From positions 1,302,001 to 1,366,000 of the forward strand of contig NZ_CP102381.1 of NCBI RefSeq assembly GCF_029201445.1: a stretch of DNA of 64,000 nucleotides. Reading direction: 5' to 3'. The DNA comes from Thiomicrorhabdus lithotrophica (GTDB lineage Bacteria; Pseudomonadota; Gammaproteobacteria; Thiomicrospirales; Thiomicrospiraceae). Under the pieces are notes generated by a model. That model was given only the letters and a program-made list of their open reading frames with translations, did not search any database and was not told the DNA's origin. Each line of letters begins with the position of its first letter. Within the stretch, counting starts at the first letter, position 1. A program made the position numbers and the translations under genes. This document shows positions 55,247 through 63,591 of this stretch, piece after piece.

Positions 55247-56410
55247 ATGCAAAAGCAACAATACCGAGCTCAAATACATAGCAATATCAATGAAATACCT
55301 TCAATTGAATGGGATGCTTTAGTTGAGGATAATCACCCCTTTCTAAAACATGGCTTTTTAAATGCCCTAGAGCAAAATAATTGCGTCAGTAAACGTTATG
55401 GATGGATTCCGCATCACATTGCTATTTATGATGAACAAAACACATTAGTCGCAGCCTTACCGCTTTACGAAAAGCACAACAATTACGGTGAATTTGTATT
55501 TGACCAGGCCTGGGAAAAAGCCTGGAACAGTATTGGCCTACCTTATTACCCTAAATTAGTCTCTGCAACCCCCTACACTCCAGTATTAGGCCAACGGTTT
55601 TTGGTACAAAACACTGGCAACGAAGAACAACAAAACCAACTCAGCAACCTTCTATTTAACAGCATGACTGAATTTTGTGAAGAGCAAAACATGAGTGGCG
55701 CTCACGTCCTGTTTGCTAAATCTAATCAGCAGGCCTGGTTATCTTCTCAAAACAACCCTAATAGCTATATCAGGCATGATTGTCAATTTCATTGGCATAA
55801 TCAAGACTACCAAACATTTGATGATTTTTTAGCGCAACTCAAACCAAAAAAACGCAAAAATATTCGCCAAGAACGTAAAGCGATTCATGCAACAGGTATT
55901 ACTTATCGAATTTTAAATGGCCACACGGCAACTGAAAAAGACTGGCAAGACTTTGACTTTTTCTATCAAAAAACCTTTATTGAAAAATGGAGTACTCCCA
56001 CCTTAAACTTGGGTTTCTTTCAAAGCATTGCTAAAAGCTTAGCGGATAATATTGTTTTGGTTTTAGCGGATTTAAACAACGAATGCGTTGCGGGTGCGCT
56101 CATGTTTAAATCTGACACACACTTGTACGGAAGACATTGGGGGGCAGCCAAAGATATTAAGCACCTGCATTTTGAAGTCTGTTTTTATCAAGGTATCGAG
56201 TATGCGATTAAACACCAACTTCAAATCTTTGAACCCGGGGCTGGTGGTGAACACAAAATAGCCCGTGGGTTTAGTCCCGTAGCGATGCAATCAACACATT
56301 GGTTACCTATCAATCCCTTTGGTGAAGCGCTAGATCAGTTTATTAAGCAAGAACAAGATGGTGTTGAAAATTACATGCAAGAATGCATTACACATACACC
56401 TTATAAATAA
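55247..56410 (+). CDS. GNAT-like protein of the COG3146/DUF482 (peptidogalycan-biosynthesis) family
   Basis: A 387-residue protein with the family start (EWDALVEDNHPFLKHGFLNALE) and the segment KPKKRKNIRQERKAI near residue 205, then a GNAT-like core (ECVAGALMFKSDTHLYGRHWGA) and EPGAGGEHKIARGFSPV. FemX/GNAT-like folds of this group are said to act in peptidoglycan biosynthesis, but no substrate is proven. Two copies of the dispersed palindrome lie within 230 bases, both in the QAW frame. Confidence 0.88.
   Translation: MQKQQYRAQIHSNINEIPSIEWDALVEDNHPFLKHGFLNALEQNNCVSKRYGWIPHHIAIYDEQNTLVAALPLYEKHNNYGEFVFDQAWEKAWNSIGLPYYPKLVSATPYTPVLGQRFLVQNTGNEEQQNQLSNLLFNSMTEFCEEQNMSGAHVLFAKSNQQAWLSSQNNPNSYIRHDCQFHWHNQDYQTFDDFLAQLKPKKRKNIRQERKAIHATGITYRILNGHTATEKDWQDFDFFYQKTFIEKWSTPTLNLGFFQSIAKSLADNIVLVLADLNNECVAGALMFKSDTHLYGRHWGAAKDIKHLHFEVCFYQGIEYAIKHQLQIFEPGAGGEHKIARGFSPVAMQSTHWLPINPFGEALDQFIKQEQDGVENYMQECITHTPYK
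55503..55513. repeat. ACCAGGCCTGG, coding copy in COG3146 gene
   Basis: Read in the QAW frame (FDQAWEK). Confidence 0.8.
55730..55741. repeat. CAGGCCTGGTTA, coding copy in COG3146 gene
   Basis: Read in the QAW frame (QQAWLS). Confidence 0.8.
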
Positions 56411-56553
56411 ATTCAAAATAGAATAAGCCGAATTAAATGTGGCTAAACTAAAATGTCGTATTTTTGTTAAATCCTTACTTAATCCTGAACAATACAAAAA
56501 GGTATTAACCTCTTACAAATAAGCTTTATATAGATTATTTGTAAATATCACGG

Positions 56554-56590
56554 CAATAAAAAACCCGTTTTTAAAACGGGTTTTTTATTG
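56554..56590. terminator. 37-base perfect palindrome, bidirectional terminator
   Basis: Arms of AAAAAACCCGTTTT type centred on base 56572 form a perfect palindrome with A- and T-runs on both sides. It lies between the COG3146 gene and the GlcG-like gene, which converge on it. Confidence 0.95.
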
Positions 56591-56617
56591 GTTCAAATTA
56601 ACTTAGATAAAACACGA

Positions 56618-57121
56618 TTAAAAAGCTAATCTGTCCTCAAATTTTTCCAAAGCTTTCATAACACAAGCTTCGTCTTTTTCACCGCCTGGCGCACCACTCA
56701 CACCAATCGCTCCAATTCTAGCACCACCACTAATAATTGGAACTCCACCAACCATCATTAAAACACCATCAACGTGATTTAACTCCGGGCGAATATCACC
56801 ACGTTTCGCTCTAAATTCACCTGATTTTAAACCTGACATAACGGTAGCGTTAGCTTTTTCTTCAGCAATTTGTAACGTGAATTTTGATGCGAAATCATCT
56901 CTTAAGGCAACACGCTGGTTTCCATGTTTATCCACCACTACAGCACTAACAGAAAAACCTTTTTCACGACAAGCTAAAATGGATTCTGTTGCAAGATCTC
57001 GCGCTAACTCCATTCCAATATTTTTCTCTTCCAAAACATCTTCTGCCAAAATAACCGGCGACGAAAGATAAACCATGAATCCAAGTACAACCAAAGTCAT
57101 TTTATTCAAATGTACCATCAT
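56618..57121 (-). CDS. Exported GlcG/HbpS-family protein
   Basis: A 167-residue protein. A signal peptide (cleavage near ILA-EDV, residue 26) precedes a GlcG/HbpS domain: LARDLATESILACREKGFSVSAVVVDKHGN, then GGVPIISGGARIGAIGVSGAPGGEKDE. HbpS proteins bind haem or metals and may sense redox stress; the role of the periplasmic proteobacterial group is not known. It is followed by the DUF4156 lipoprotein gene upstream on the same strand. Confidence 0.88.
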   Translation of the reverse strand: MMVHLNKMTLVVLGFMVYLSSPVILAEDVLEEKNIGMELARDLATESILACREKGFSVSAVVVDKHGNQRVALRDDFASKFTLQIAEEKANATVMSGLKSGEFRAKRGDIRPELNHVDGVLMMVGGVPIISGGARIGAIGVSGAPGGEKDEACVMKALEKFEDRLAF

Positions 57122-57161
57122 TCAAACCTCTTAAAATTAGTGTATTAATCTAGTTACTACG

Positions 57162-57485
57162 TTATTTTAAACAACGATAAATCGCGAATTCCATACGCCC
57201 ATTTTGAACACCAGACAAAGCAACAATCGTGTCTCCACGCATATTCACTGCTTCATTTTTTGCCAATAGAACTAAATCCTCAGTAATTGCAGCAGCATCT
57301 CTTTCATAAAGACCTACTTTATCCAGCGCTGATGTTGTCGTTGTGCCCAAGCGTTCACAGTCTTTAACATCAGACAACTCCATTAAAGCAACCTTATAAG
57401 CGCCTGGTAGAGGTTGAACCCAACTACAGGCAGACAAAAATAAAAGAGACGATAAACTCAAAGTAACAAGTAATTTATTAATCAT
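57162..57485 (-). CDS. DUF4156-type lipoprotein
   Basis: A 107-residue lipoprotein with lipobox LSAC (near residue 20) and the core SDVKDCERLGTTTTSALDKVG and AVNMRGDTIVAL typical of DUF4156 proteins. The function is unknown. The ATG at 57485 is preferred to a GTG six bases upstream. It precedes the GlcG-like gene by about 40 bases and may be co-transcribed with it. Confidence 0.8.
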   Translation of the reverse strand: MINKLLVTLSLSSLLFLSACSWVQPLPGAYKVALMELSDVKDCERLGTTTTSALDKVGLYERDAAAITEDLVLLAKNEAVNMRGDTIVALSGVQNGRMEFAIYRCLK

Positions 57486-57597
57486 AATCACGCTATCCAG
57501 TTAACAGAAATTATCATTACTATAAACCAAAGTACCTTAACCTTAAAGTGTTACTTCGCACCGTTATCATGAGAAAATAAAAATCCATTTTGTAATC

Positions 57598-58458
57598 TTA
57601 TGAGCGTCTTTTTTCACCACTGACCTTGGTATAAAAAGCTAAAGATAAGATGATAAGTGCTATACCAATAATTAAATAAAGGGCATATAACATTTGTGAA
57701 GGGTCATGTAATGCCATTTTAAATACTACCATCAAGGCTTCAATTGATAGTGCAATAATAATTGCGGTTAAAAACTTTGAAAGTAAACGTGCTTCGTCTT
57801 TTTTATCAGAATAAGCTTTATAAATTACTTCCCGTTCTAATAGAGTTTTCGCCAAGTCAAAAATAGCCAAGCCCAATGTCAAAGCAATTATCGGCTTAAA
57901 AACGCTTTCTAAGGTGTATTCAGAAGGGTTAATTAACTGTAAAAAATAGTCATAAAAAGCATAACTTATCGACATTACAGAAAAGAACATCAATGAAACA
58001 CCAATCCCGAAATAGAAGGCTTTTGTTATAAAGTTAAAAGTTGGATGCCTTTCCACTAATCCAAAACGGGATAAAAGACGACTTAAATTAAAATCAAAAA
58101 AGTAATAATGCTCATCCTTAAACACCATCATGGTAATACAAGATTCGCCAGTAGCCGAACTCATATAAGGTTCACTAATCGATACACCCTCTTCTTTCTT
58201 AATCATTTGAGAAGCCAAATAACTTCTATTTTTACCCTTAGCTGTCGTCAACAACTTATTCTTAAAGATATTTGGTGAGCTCTGATTAAAATTTTCGTCA
58301 CTCACATAAATCAGCTCTAAACTTGAAAAAATAGAATAAAAACCTTTAATCGTGCTAACTTCTGCAGTCATGTATTGCGCGTTATTACGAATAGTTTCAA
58401 TTAAAAACTTTTCAATACCTCTTTTATGTTCGTTGTAGATACTAATAAATTCTTGCAT
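57598..58458 (-). CDS. Cache-like (PDC) domain followed by four membrane helices
   Basis: A 286-residue protein. The first 140 residues resemble a PDC/Cache sensor (MQEFISIYNEHKRGIEKFL, then GVSISEPYMSSATGESCITMMVFKDE), but no membrane helix precedes it. Four helices follow (about 148-176, 190-212, 228-252, 257-282). Cache domains usually sit outside the membrane between two helices, so this arrangement is odd. The start ATG 58458 has an AGGAGGG site upstream. I do not recognise the whole protein. Confidence 0.75.
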   Translation of the reverse strand: MQEFISIYNEHKRGIEKFLIETIRNNAQYMTAEVSTIKGFYSIFSSLELIYVSDENFNQSSPNIFKNKLLTTAKGKNRSYLASQMIKKEEGVSISEPYMSSATGESCITMMVFKDEHYYFFDFNLSRLLSRFGLVERHPTFNFITKAFYFGIGVSLMFFSVMSISYAFYDYFLQLINPSEYTLESVFKPIIALTLGLAIFDLAKTLLEREVIYKAYSDKKDEARLLSKFLTAIIIALSIEALMVVFKMALHDPSQMLYALYLIIGIALIILSLAFYTKVSGEKRRS

Positions 58459-58687
58459 AAGCCCTCCTATAAAATTAGCACGCTTGAGAACCCTCATAAA
58501 AGCGAGTTATACGCCAATATTAAACTTTAATAATGCTTTCAAAACCTTACAAAAAACTATCATATATTTTTACTATTTTAAATCATTAAAAAGATAGGTA
58601 ATGCACCGAATAAACGCACATCTTTCTTAAAATAGGTTCAAATATGGTTTAATTTATAACTTATATAAACCACCGAGATAAAAAACC

Positions 58688-59299
58688 ATGTCATTACAAG
58701 ACTTCACTCAAAAACCCTTCTCTTCATCTAGTGAAGAGAACAAACACGTTATATCGGAAGTGATTCAAAAGTGGTTAATTGACTCTAAAATGGTTTTAGA
58801 AATTGCGAGTGGTACAGGCCAGCATGCTGTTCACTTTGCCGAGAACATGCCCTTTTTAACTTGGCAAACTTCTGATTTAGTTGAATCTCATTCAGGTATA
58901 AATTTATGGATTAATGAATCAGGTCTAACCAATATTCTGCCGCCTTTATCAATTGATGTTTCAGAAGATAATTGGCCGGTAGTTACTTATGATGCTGTTT
59001 ATTCAGCCAATAGTTTTCATATTATGAGCAAACAGAATGTAACGGACTTCTTTAGCCATATCAGCTCAGTTTTAAACCCAACAGGCCTGGTAATTATTTA
59101 CGGCCCTTTTAATTACAATGGCCAATTCACCAGTCCAAGCAATGCCAATTTTGATATTTGGCTAAAACAACGCAATGAAAAGAGTGGAATTAAAGATTTT
59201 GAGTTTTGTCATGAACTTGCATTAAACGCAGGTTTAAAATTAGCAGAAGATATTGAGATGCCACAAAACAATCGAATATTGATATGGGTAAAAAAATAG
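58688..59299 (+). CDS. DUF938 SAM-dependent methyltransferase-like protein
   Basis: A 203-residue class I methyltransferase fold. Motif I is VLEIASGTGQHAVHFA (near residue 37), followed by the DUF938 pattern YDAVYSANSFHIMSKQNVTDFF and LVIIYGPFNYNGQFTSPSNANFD. The substrate is not known. The dispersed palindrome encodes TGLV near residue 133. Confidence 0.87.
   Translation: MSLQDFTQKPFSSSSEENKHVISEVIQKWLIDSKMVLEIASGTGQHAVHFAENMPFLTWQTSDLVESHSGINLWINESGLTNILPPLSIDVSEDNWPVVTYDAVYSANSFHIMSKQNVTDFFSHISSVLNPTGLVIIYGPFNYNGQFTSPSNANFDIWLKQRNEKSGIKDFEFCHELALNAGLKLAEDIEMPQNNRILIWVKK
59082..59093. repeat. CAGGCCTGGTAA, coding copy in DUF938 gene
   Basis: In the xGL frame (PTGLVII). Confidence 0.85.
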
Positions 59300-59543
59300 C
59301 CCTACGTTAAAACCAAAAATATAAAAAATGACATAAGATTCTGTAATCTGATGCCACTTCAAAGAAAAAGAATTTATCTATATTATTAAAGACACTTCCA
59401 AACGGCTAAAATATGCCTCACAATTTTGCAGCAAACTGACTTTTTATTGTCAAAAATGATAATTTTCTGCTTTAATCATCAGTTGCTAAATCTTTCTTAT
59501 TACAGAAACCAATTACATAATCACCCACGGACTAGACCGCTTA

Positions 59544-60284
59544 ATGAGTAGCTCAGCTTCTACAGACTCAAATCAAACTTCAATGCACACGATAGGCCTT
59601 GTACATAGTCCATTTATTGAAAAGTTTGGTGTGCCAAGACAACCAGGCCTGGTAGAAGGTAATATTGGTCAAATAGAATTGCTTAAGCCTTGGAACAGAG
59701 AAGAGGCATTACAAGGATTAGATGGATTCAGTCACATTTGGGTCGTGTTTATCTTTCATCAAGCAATTAAACCTATCGAAGATTGGCGTCCAACGGTTCG
59801 TCCACCCAGAGAAGGCGCAAAGCGCCAAGGCGTTTTTGCAACACGCTCACCCTATCGACCAAACCCAATTGGCATGTCAGTACTGCCTTATCATGGATGG
59901 GAAAAGAAAAACGGCAAACTATTTTTAAATGTATCGGGTTTAGACTTAATTGACCAAACCCCTATCATAGATATTAAGCCCTACCTACCCTATGCCGATA
60001 GCTTGCCAGAAGCGGTTGGTGGCTTTGCCCATAACGCGCCAGAAAGCAGTCAATTTGAGGTACTCTTTAGCGCAACGGCTATTCAACAAATCCAACAGGT
60101 AAAAGAAACTTACCCTCATTTAACCCAACTGATTACCAGTACCTTAAAACACAATCCAAGACCAGTACACTTTGGCAATATAAAAAAACGCAAAAATTTT
60201 GGACTTAAACTCTATGAATTTAATATTCAATGGCAACTAGAAAATGATCACATATCGGTACTATCTCTTGACGTTAAATCGTAG
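59544..60284 (+). CDS. trmO: tRNA (t6A37)-N6-methyltransferase TrmO
   Basis: TrmO methylates N6-threonylcarbamoyladenosine at position 37 of tRNA-Thr. The 246-residue protein shows the family motifs FGVPRQPGLVEG, FSHIWVVFIFH, GVFATRSPYRPNPIGMS and DLIDQTPIIDIKPYLPYAD. The length and the C-terminal domain match E. coli TrmO (TsaA/YaeB). The gene is monocistronic. Confidence 0.94.
   Translation: MSSSASTDSNQTSMHTIGLVHSPFIEKFGVPRQPGLVEGNIGQIELLKPWNREEALQGLDGFSHIWVVFIFHQAIKPIEDWRPTVRPPREGAKRQGVFATRSPYRPNPIGMSVLPYHGWEKKNGKLFLNVSGLDLIDQTPIIDIKPYLPYADSLPEAVGGFAHNAPESSQFEVLFSATAIQQIQQVKETYPHLTQLITSTLKHNPRPVHFGNIKKRKNFGLKLYEFNIQWQLENDHISVLSLDVKS
59642..59654. repeat. ACCAGGCCTGGTA, coding copy in trmO
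   Basis: 12-base palindrome, in the xGL frame, encoding part of the conserved RQPGLVEG motif. Confidence 0.85.
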
Positions 60285-60593
60285 ATATCCTAGTAAAAAA
60301 TAAGTAGCCAAGCTCTTTAATAAAAAAAATATTTCCTCTTAATCAATTTTTATATAAGTACCTCAATAATGCTTACTAACCAAAAAAGAAAAATTAAGTA
60401 TTAAAACGCATTAAAACAAGACGATATATGTTTTTATTAAGGCTTTGTTAATACTCTGTTAAGACTTTAATATTGTTTTATCAAAAGGTGCTAACTGCAG
60501 CATATAAATTCTTAAAAATTGATGTTACTGCAATTTCACTAGTATATAATTTCGAACAAAAATAACCCTAATAAAACTAAGTAAACTATATTA
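60285..60593. other. 309-base AT-rich gap upstream of the HD-GYP gene
   Basis: I see no coding frame, repeat or clear terminator here; it must hold the HD-GYP promoter. Confidence 0.5.
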
Positions 60594-61799
60594 ATGCCAA
60601 TACAAAATTTAAATGCAAGCCGAATTCTTCATCTATCCAAAATGTCAGCCAATGCTACTATTTCACACACGGTTTTTGCCTTTTTATTGGCTATTCTTTT
60701 GGTTAACTCAGGTATAGAACAAGAACTTGTACTGACTTGGATAGCCTCCGTTTACCTCATTTTAGGAATCCGCTACTATTCAGCAAAACAGATTATCAAA
60801 CAAAACCAAATCTCTATTAAAGAAAATAATGCACTTGTAACAACTCAAATACGCCAGCAAATAGTCATTCTTTTTGCTTTAAGCCTTGCTTGGTCACTCT
60901 CCTTTGTATTTTTATTTATGGTGGATATCCCAGAACATCAATCTGGTTATCATATGATTGCCGCAATTTTTACAATCGGTTTAGTTGCAGCCGGAGTCCT
61001 CTCTCTTGGAACAATCCGTCTTGCGCTAATTGTTTTTTCGATACCAATGACCGCTACAGTCGCATACTTGTTTGTAAATGAAGGCGATGTTTTTCATGTC
61101 ATGTCTGCTATAGCAACCGTTTCGGGCATTATTTTTTTACTTACTTCGAGTGTTTTATTTAGTAATGAATTCGATAACGGAATTCTAAAGACGCAAGAAA
61201 TCAAAGACACAGAATTAGAGATAATTTCCAGATTAGCATCAGCGTCTGAATTTAGAGATGAGGAGACAGGAAATCATATTTTAAGAATGAGTTATAACTG
61301 TTATTTACTCTCACTCGAGTGTGGTTTTGACCAAGAACGTGCCGAACTTATGCGATACGCTAGTTCGTTACATGACGTGGGTAAAATCGGAATTCCCGAT
61401 ACAGTTCTACTCAAACCTGGCAAGTTCAACGCTGAAGAAAGAAGTATTATGAATTCACACACAGTAATTGGGGCAAGGATATTAAGCAACTCTAACTCAA
61501 AACTTATTAAGCTTGCCAGAACTATTGCCGCTTACCATCACGAGAAAGTGGATGGAACAGGCTATCCACACGGCCTAAAAGGCGAAAAAATTCCTATTGA
61601 AGCACGAATTGCAGCTATTTGTGACGTCTATGATGCGCTAACTTCTGTTCGTCCTTATAAAAAAGCTTGGTCAAAACAAGAAGCCTTAACGTACATTATT
61701 GACAACTCAGGAAGTCATTTTGATGCAGACTTGGTTAAAAAATTCCAAAAGATTTACCCAAAAGTACTCGAATACGCTAAAACACACTCTGATAGCTAA
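60594..61799 (+). CDS. Membrane-bound HD-GYP phosphodiesterase-like protein
   Basis: A 401-residue protein with about six helices in the first 200 residues and a C-terminal HD-GYP domain. HDVGKIGIPDTVLLKPGKF (near residues 259-277) and HHEKVDGTGYPHGLKGEKIP (near 313-332) carry the metal-binding His/Asp and the GYP motif, so c-di-GMP hydrolysis to GMP is likely. The ribosome-binding site is weak. It is alone, with a 531-base gap after it. Confidence 0.92.
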   Translation: MPIQNLNASRILHLSKMSANATISHTVFAFLLAILLVNSGIEQELVLTWIASVYLILGIRYYSAKQIIKQNQISIKENNALVTTQIRQQIVILFALSLAWSLSFVFLFMVDIPEHQSGYHMIAAIFTIGLVAAGVLSLGTIRLALIVFSIPMTATVAYLFVNEGDVFHVMSAIATVSGIIFLLTSSVLFSNEFDNGILKTQEIKDTELEIISRLASASEFRDEETGNHILRMSYNCYLLSLECGFDQERAELMRYASSLHDVGKIGIPDTVLLKPGKFNAEERSIMNSHTVIGARILSNSNSKLIKLARTIAAYHHEKVDGTGYPHGLKGEKIPIEARIAAICDVYDALTSVRPYKKAWSKQEALTYIIDNSGSHFDADLVKKFQKIYPKVLEYAKTHSDS

Positions 61800-62330
61800 C
61801 CAAAGTTTACAACTCAAGAGCTAACTCATGGCCTCAGTAAAATAAGGATAATTTAGTTAATCTAGTCTGATGATCTTAACTAAGAGGACAAAAATACTGG
61901 TATTGATCGAAAAGCTCTAATAAACTTTTAACTTTAAAACTGAAAGCTCTTCTCGCCTAAAACAGAAGCTAAAGTTTTGATTAATCATGATGTATTACCT
62001 TAATTTATTGCGCAAAAAATAATCACATATAAAAATCACTTCTCAACATTTCCAACAAGGCTTTCTTCTATTTCTTCTAAGTCGTTATGTATTTAAAATA
62101 CTATTACAGTCATTATTTCGTCACCCAATTTTTTGTGAATCACATCTTATAGTCATAAATATAAGAAAAACCATGTCTTTAATATAAATACTTTGCCAAG
62201 TATCGCCACACGCTTAATTGCCAAAACAGCAACAGTGTTTTCCATAATCATAGCTATATTTAGAACAATCTTCCGTGTTAGTATCTGTCTCAATTAATAT
62301 AAAAACACAATAAAATTAGGCGAATACATT
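61800..62330. other. 531-base AT-rich gap between the HD-GYP and alkene reductase genes
   Basis: No coding frame with good ribosome-binding site or family match is seen on either strand, and no clear terminator or RNA structure. It is the longest empty stretch in the window; it could hold a small RNA or a decayed gene. Confidence 0.5.
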
Positions 62331-63410
62331 ATGCAAAATCCATACCCTCATTTATTTACACCTGTAAAACTTGGTGCAATCGAGCTTAAAAACCGCATTA
62401 TCATGGCACCGTTAACACGTGCTAGAACAGAAGTTGATCATATTCCTACTGATTTAATGGCAGAGCATTATGCTCAACGTGCCAGTGGCGGTTTAATCAT
62501 TGCAGAAGCCACTATGGCAATGGAAGGATGCAGTTCGTTTTGGAAAGAGCCGGGGATTTATTCAGATGCTCAAATCGCAGGTTGGAAAAAAGTAACCGAT
62601 GCCGTTCACGCCAAAGGTGGAAAGATTGTCTTACAGATTTGGCATGGCGGACGCACCTGTCATCCAGCGTTAAATAATGGCAAAACTCCCGTTGCACCAA
62701 GCGCTATCGCGGTTGAGGACGAAGTACATACTCCAGAAGGCAAACTGCCTTACACAGTACCACACGCTTTAACATTAGAAGAGATTCCTGAAATCATTGA
62801 AGGGTTTAAACAAGCGGCTATCAATGCCAAAACAGCAGGATTTGATGGCGTTGAAGTGCATGGTGCAAACGGCTACTTGCTAGACCAGTTTTTACGTGAT
62901 GGAAGTAATCAGCGTACAGACAGTTACGGCGGTTCTATCGAAAATCGTGCGCGTTTATTGTTAGAAGTATTAACCTCCGTTACCGAAGTATGGGGAAGCG
63001 AACGAGTTGGTCTAAGAATCTCACCCGTTAACAGCTATAACAGCATGATAGACAGCGATCCAGTAGAGTTAACTAAATGCTTATGCAAAAAGCTAAATGA
63101 CTTTAACTTGGCTTATCTGCACGTTATGCGCAGTGATTTTTTCGGTGTGCAGCAGCAAGATGTCATTTCTGCTGCGGAAGAAAATTATCAAGGTAATTTA
63201 ATGGGTAATATGGGCTACGATGCCTCTGAGGCAGAAGCGGTCATTGCTAAAGGTAAGCAAGCCGCTGTGGCTTTTGGCGTTATCTATTTAGCCAATCCAG
63301 ATTTACCAGAACGTTTTAAAGCGGGGGCAGAACTAAATGAAGCTAATCCAGATACCTTTTACACACCAGGAGCAGAAGGTTACACAGATTATCCATTTAT
63401 GAAAGCTTAG
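62331..63410 (+). CDS. Old Yellow Enzyme-family alkene reductase
   Basis: A 359-residue FMN enzyme of the NemA/OYE type. The motifs NRIIMAPLTRARTE, LQIWHGGRTCHP, GANGYLLDQFLRDGSNQRTDSYGGSIENRARLLLEV and GVIYLANPDLPERF give the FMN and active-site residues; the usual catalytic His-Asn pair at the WHGGR.. position reads H-x-GGRTCHP, with the family motif HGANGYL intact. Substrates are usually activated alkenes and nitro compounds. No regulator gene is adjacent. Confidence 0.94.
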   Translation: MQNPYPHLFTPVKLGAIELKNRIIMAPLTRARTEVDHIPTDLMAEHYAQRASGGLIIAEATMAMEGCSSFWKEPGIYSDAQIAGWKKVTDAVHAKGGKIVLQIWHGGRTCHPALNNGKTPVAPSAIAVEDEVHTPEGKLPYTVPHALTLEEIPEIIEGFKQAAINAKTAGFDGVEVHGANGYLLDQFLRDGSNQRTDSYGGSIENRARLLLEVLTSVTEVWGSERVGLRISPVNSYNSMIDSDPVELTKCLCKKLNDFNLAYLHVMRSDFFGVQQQDVISAAEENYQGNLMGNMGYDASEAEAVIAKGKQAAVAFGVIYLANPDLPERFKAGAELNEANPDTFYTPGAEGYTDYPFMKA

Positions 63411-63446
63411 TTTCTCATTCGAAATTAGTAAAAACAATCAACAACT

Positions 63447-63474
63447 AAAGCCCGCAAAAATCGCGGGCTTTTTT
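63447..63474 (+). terminator. Rho-independent terminator after the alkene reductase gene
   Basis: AAAGCCCGC pairs with GCGGGCTTT, followed by T residues. Confidence 0.92.
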
Positions 63475-63490
63475 CTATCTCATTTTAGTT

Positions 63491-63506
63491 TTACCAGGCC
63501 TGGTAA
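63491..63506. repeat. Intergenic TTACCAGGCCTGGTAA palindrome
   Basis: A perfect 16-mer, 17 bases after the reductase terminator and followed by CTTATCTTTTTTT, so it may form a second terminator before the EamA gene. Confidence 0.9.
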
Positions 63507-63591
63507 CTTATCTTTTTTTATTACTGCTTTTTACTCAAATAGAAGCGTAAAATATGCCCTCTTATCCAACACCCTTTTGCTAGGAAATATT

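Noticed and set aside
3967-63506. matS-like or KOPS-like chromosome-organisation motif as the identity of the palindrome
   Set aside because: The sequence differs from both known motifs, and its density is far higher than that of matS; it stays only as one functional hypothesis.
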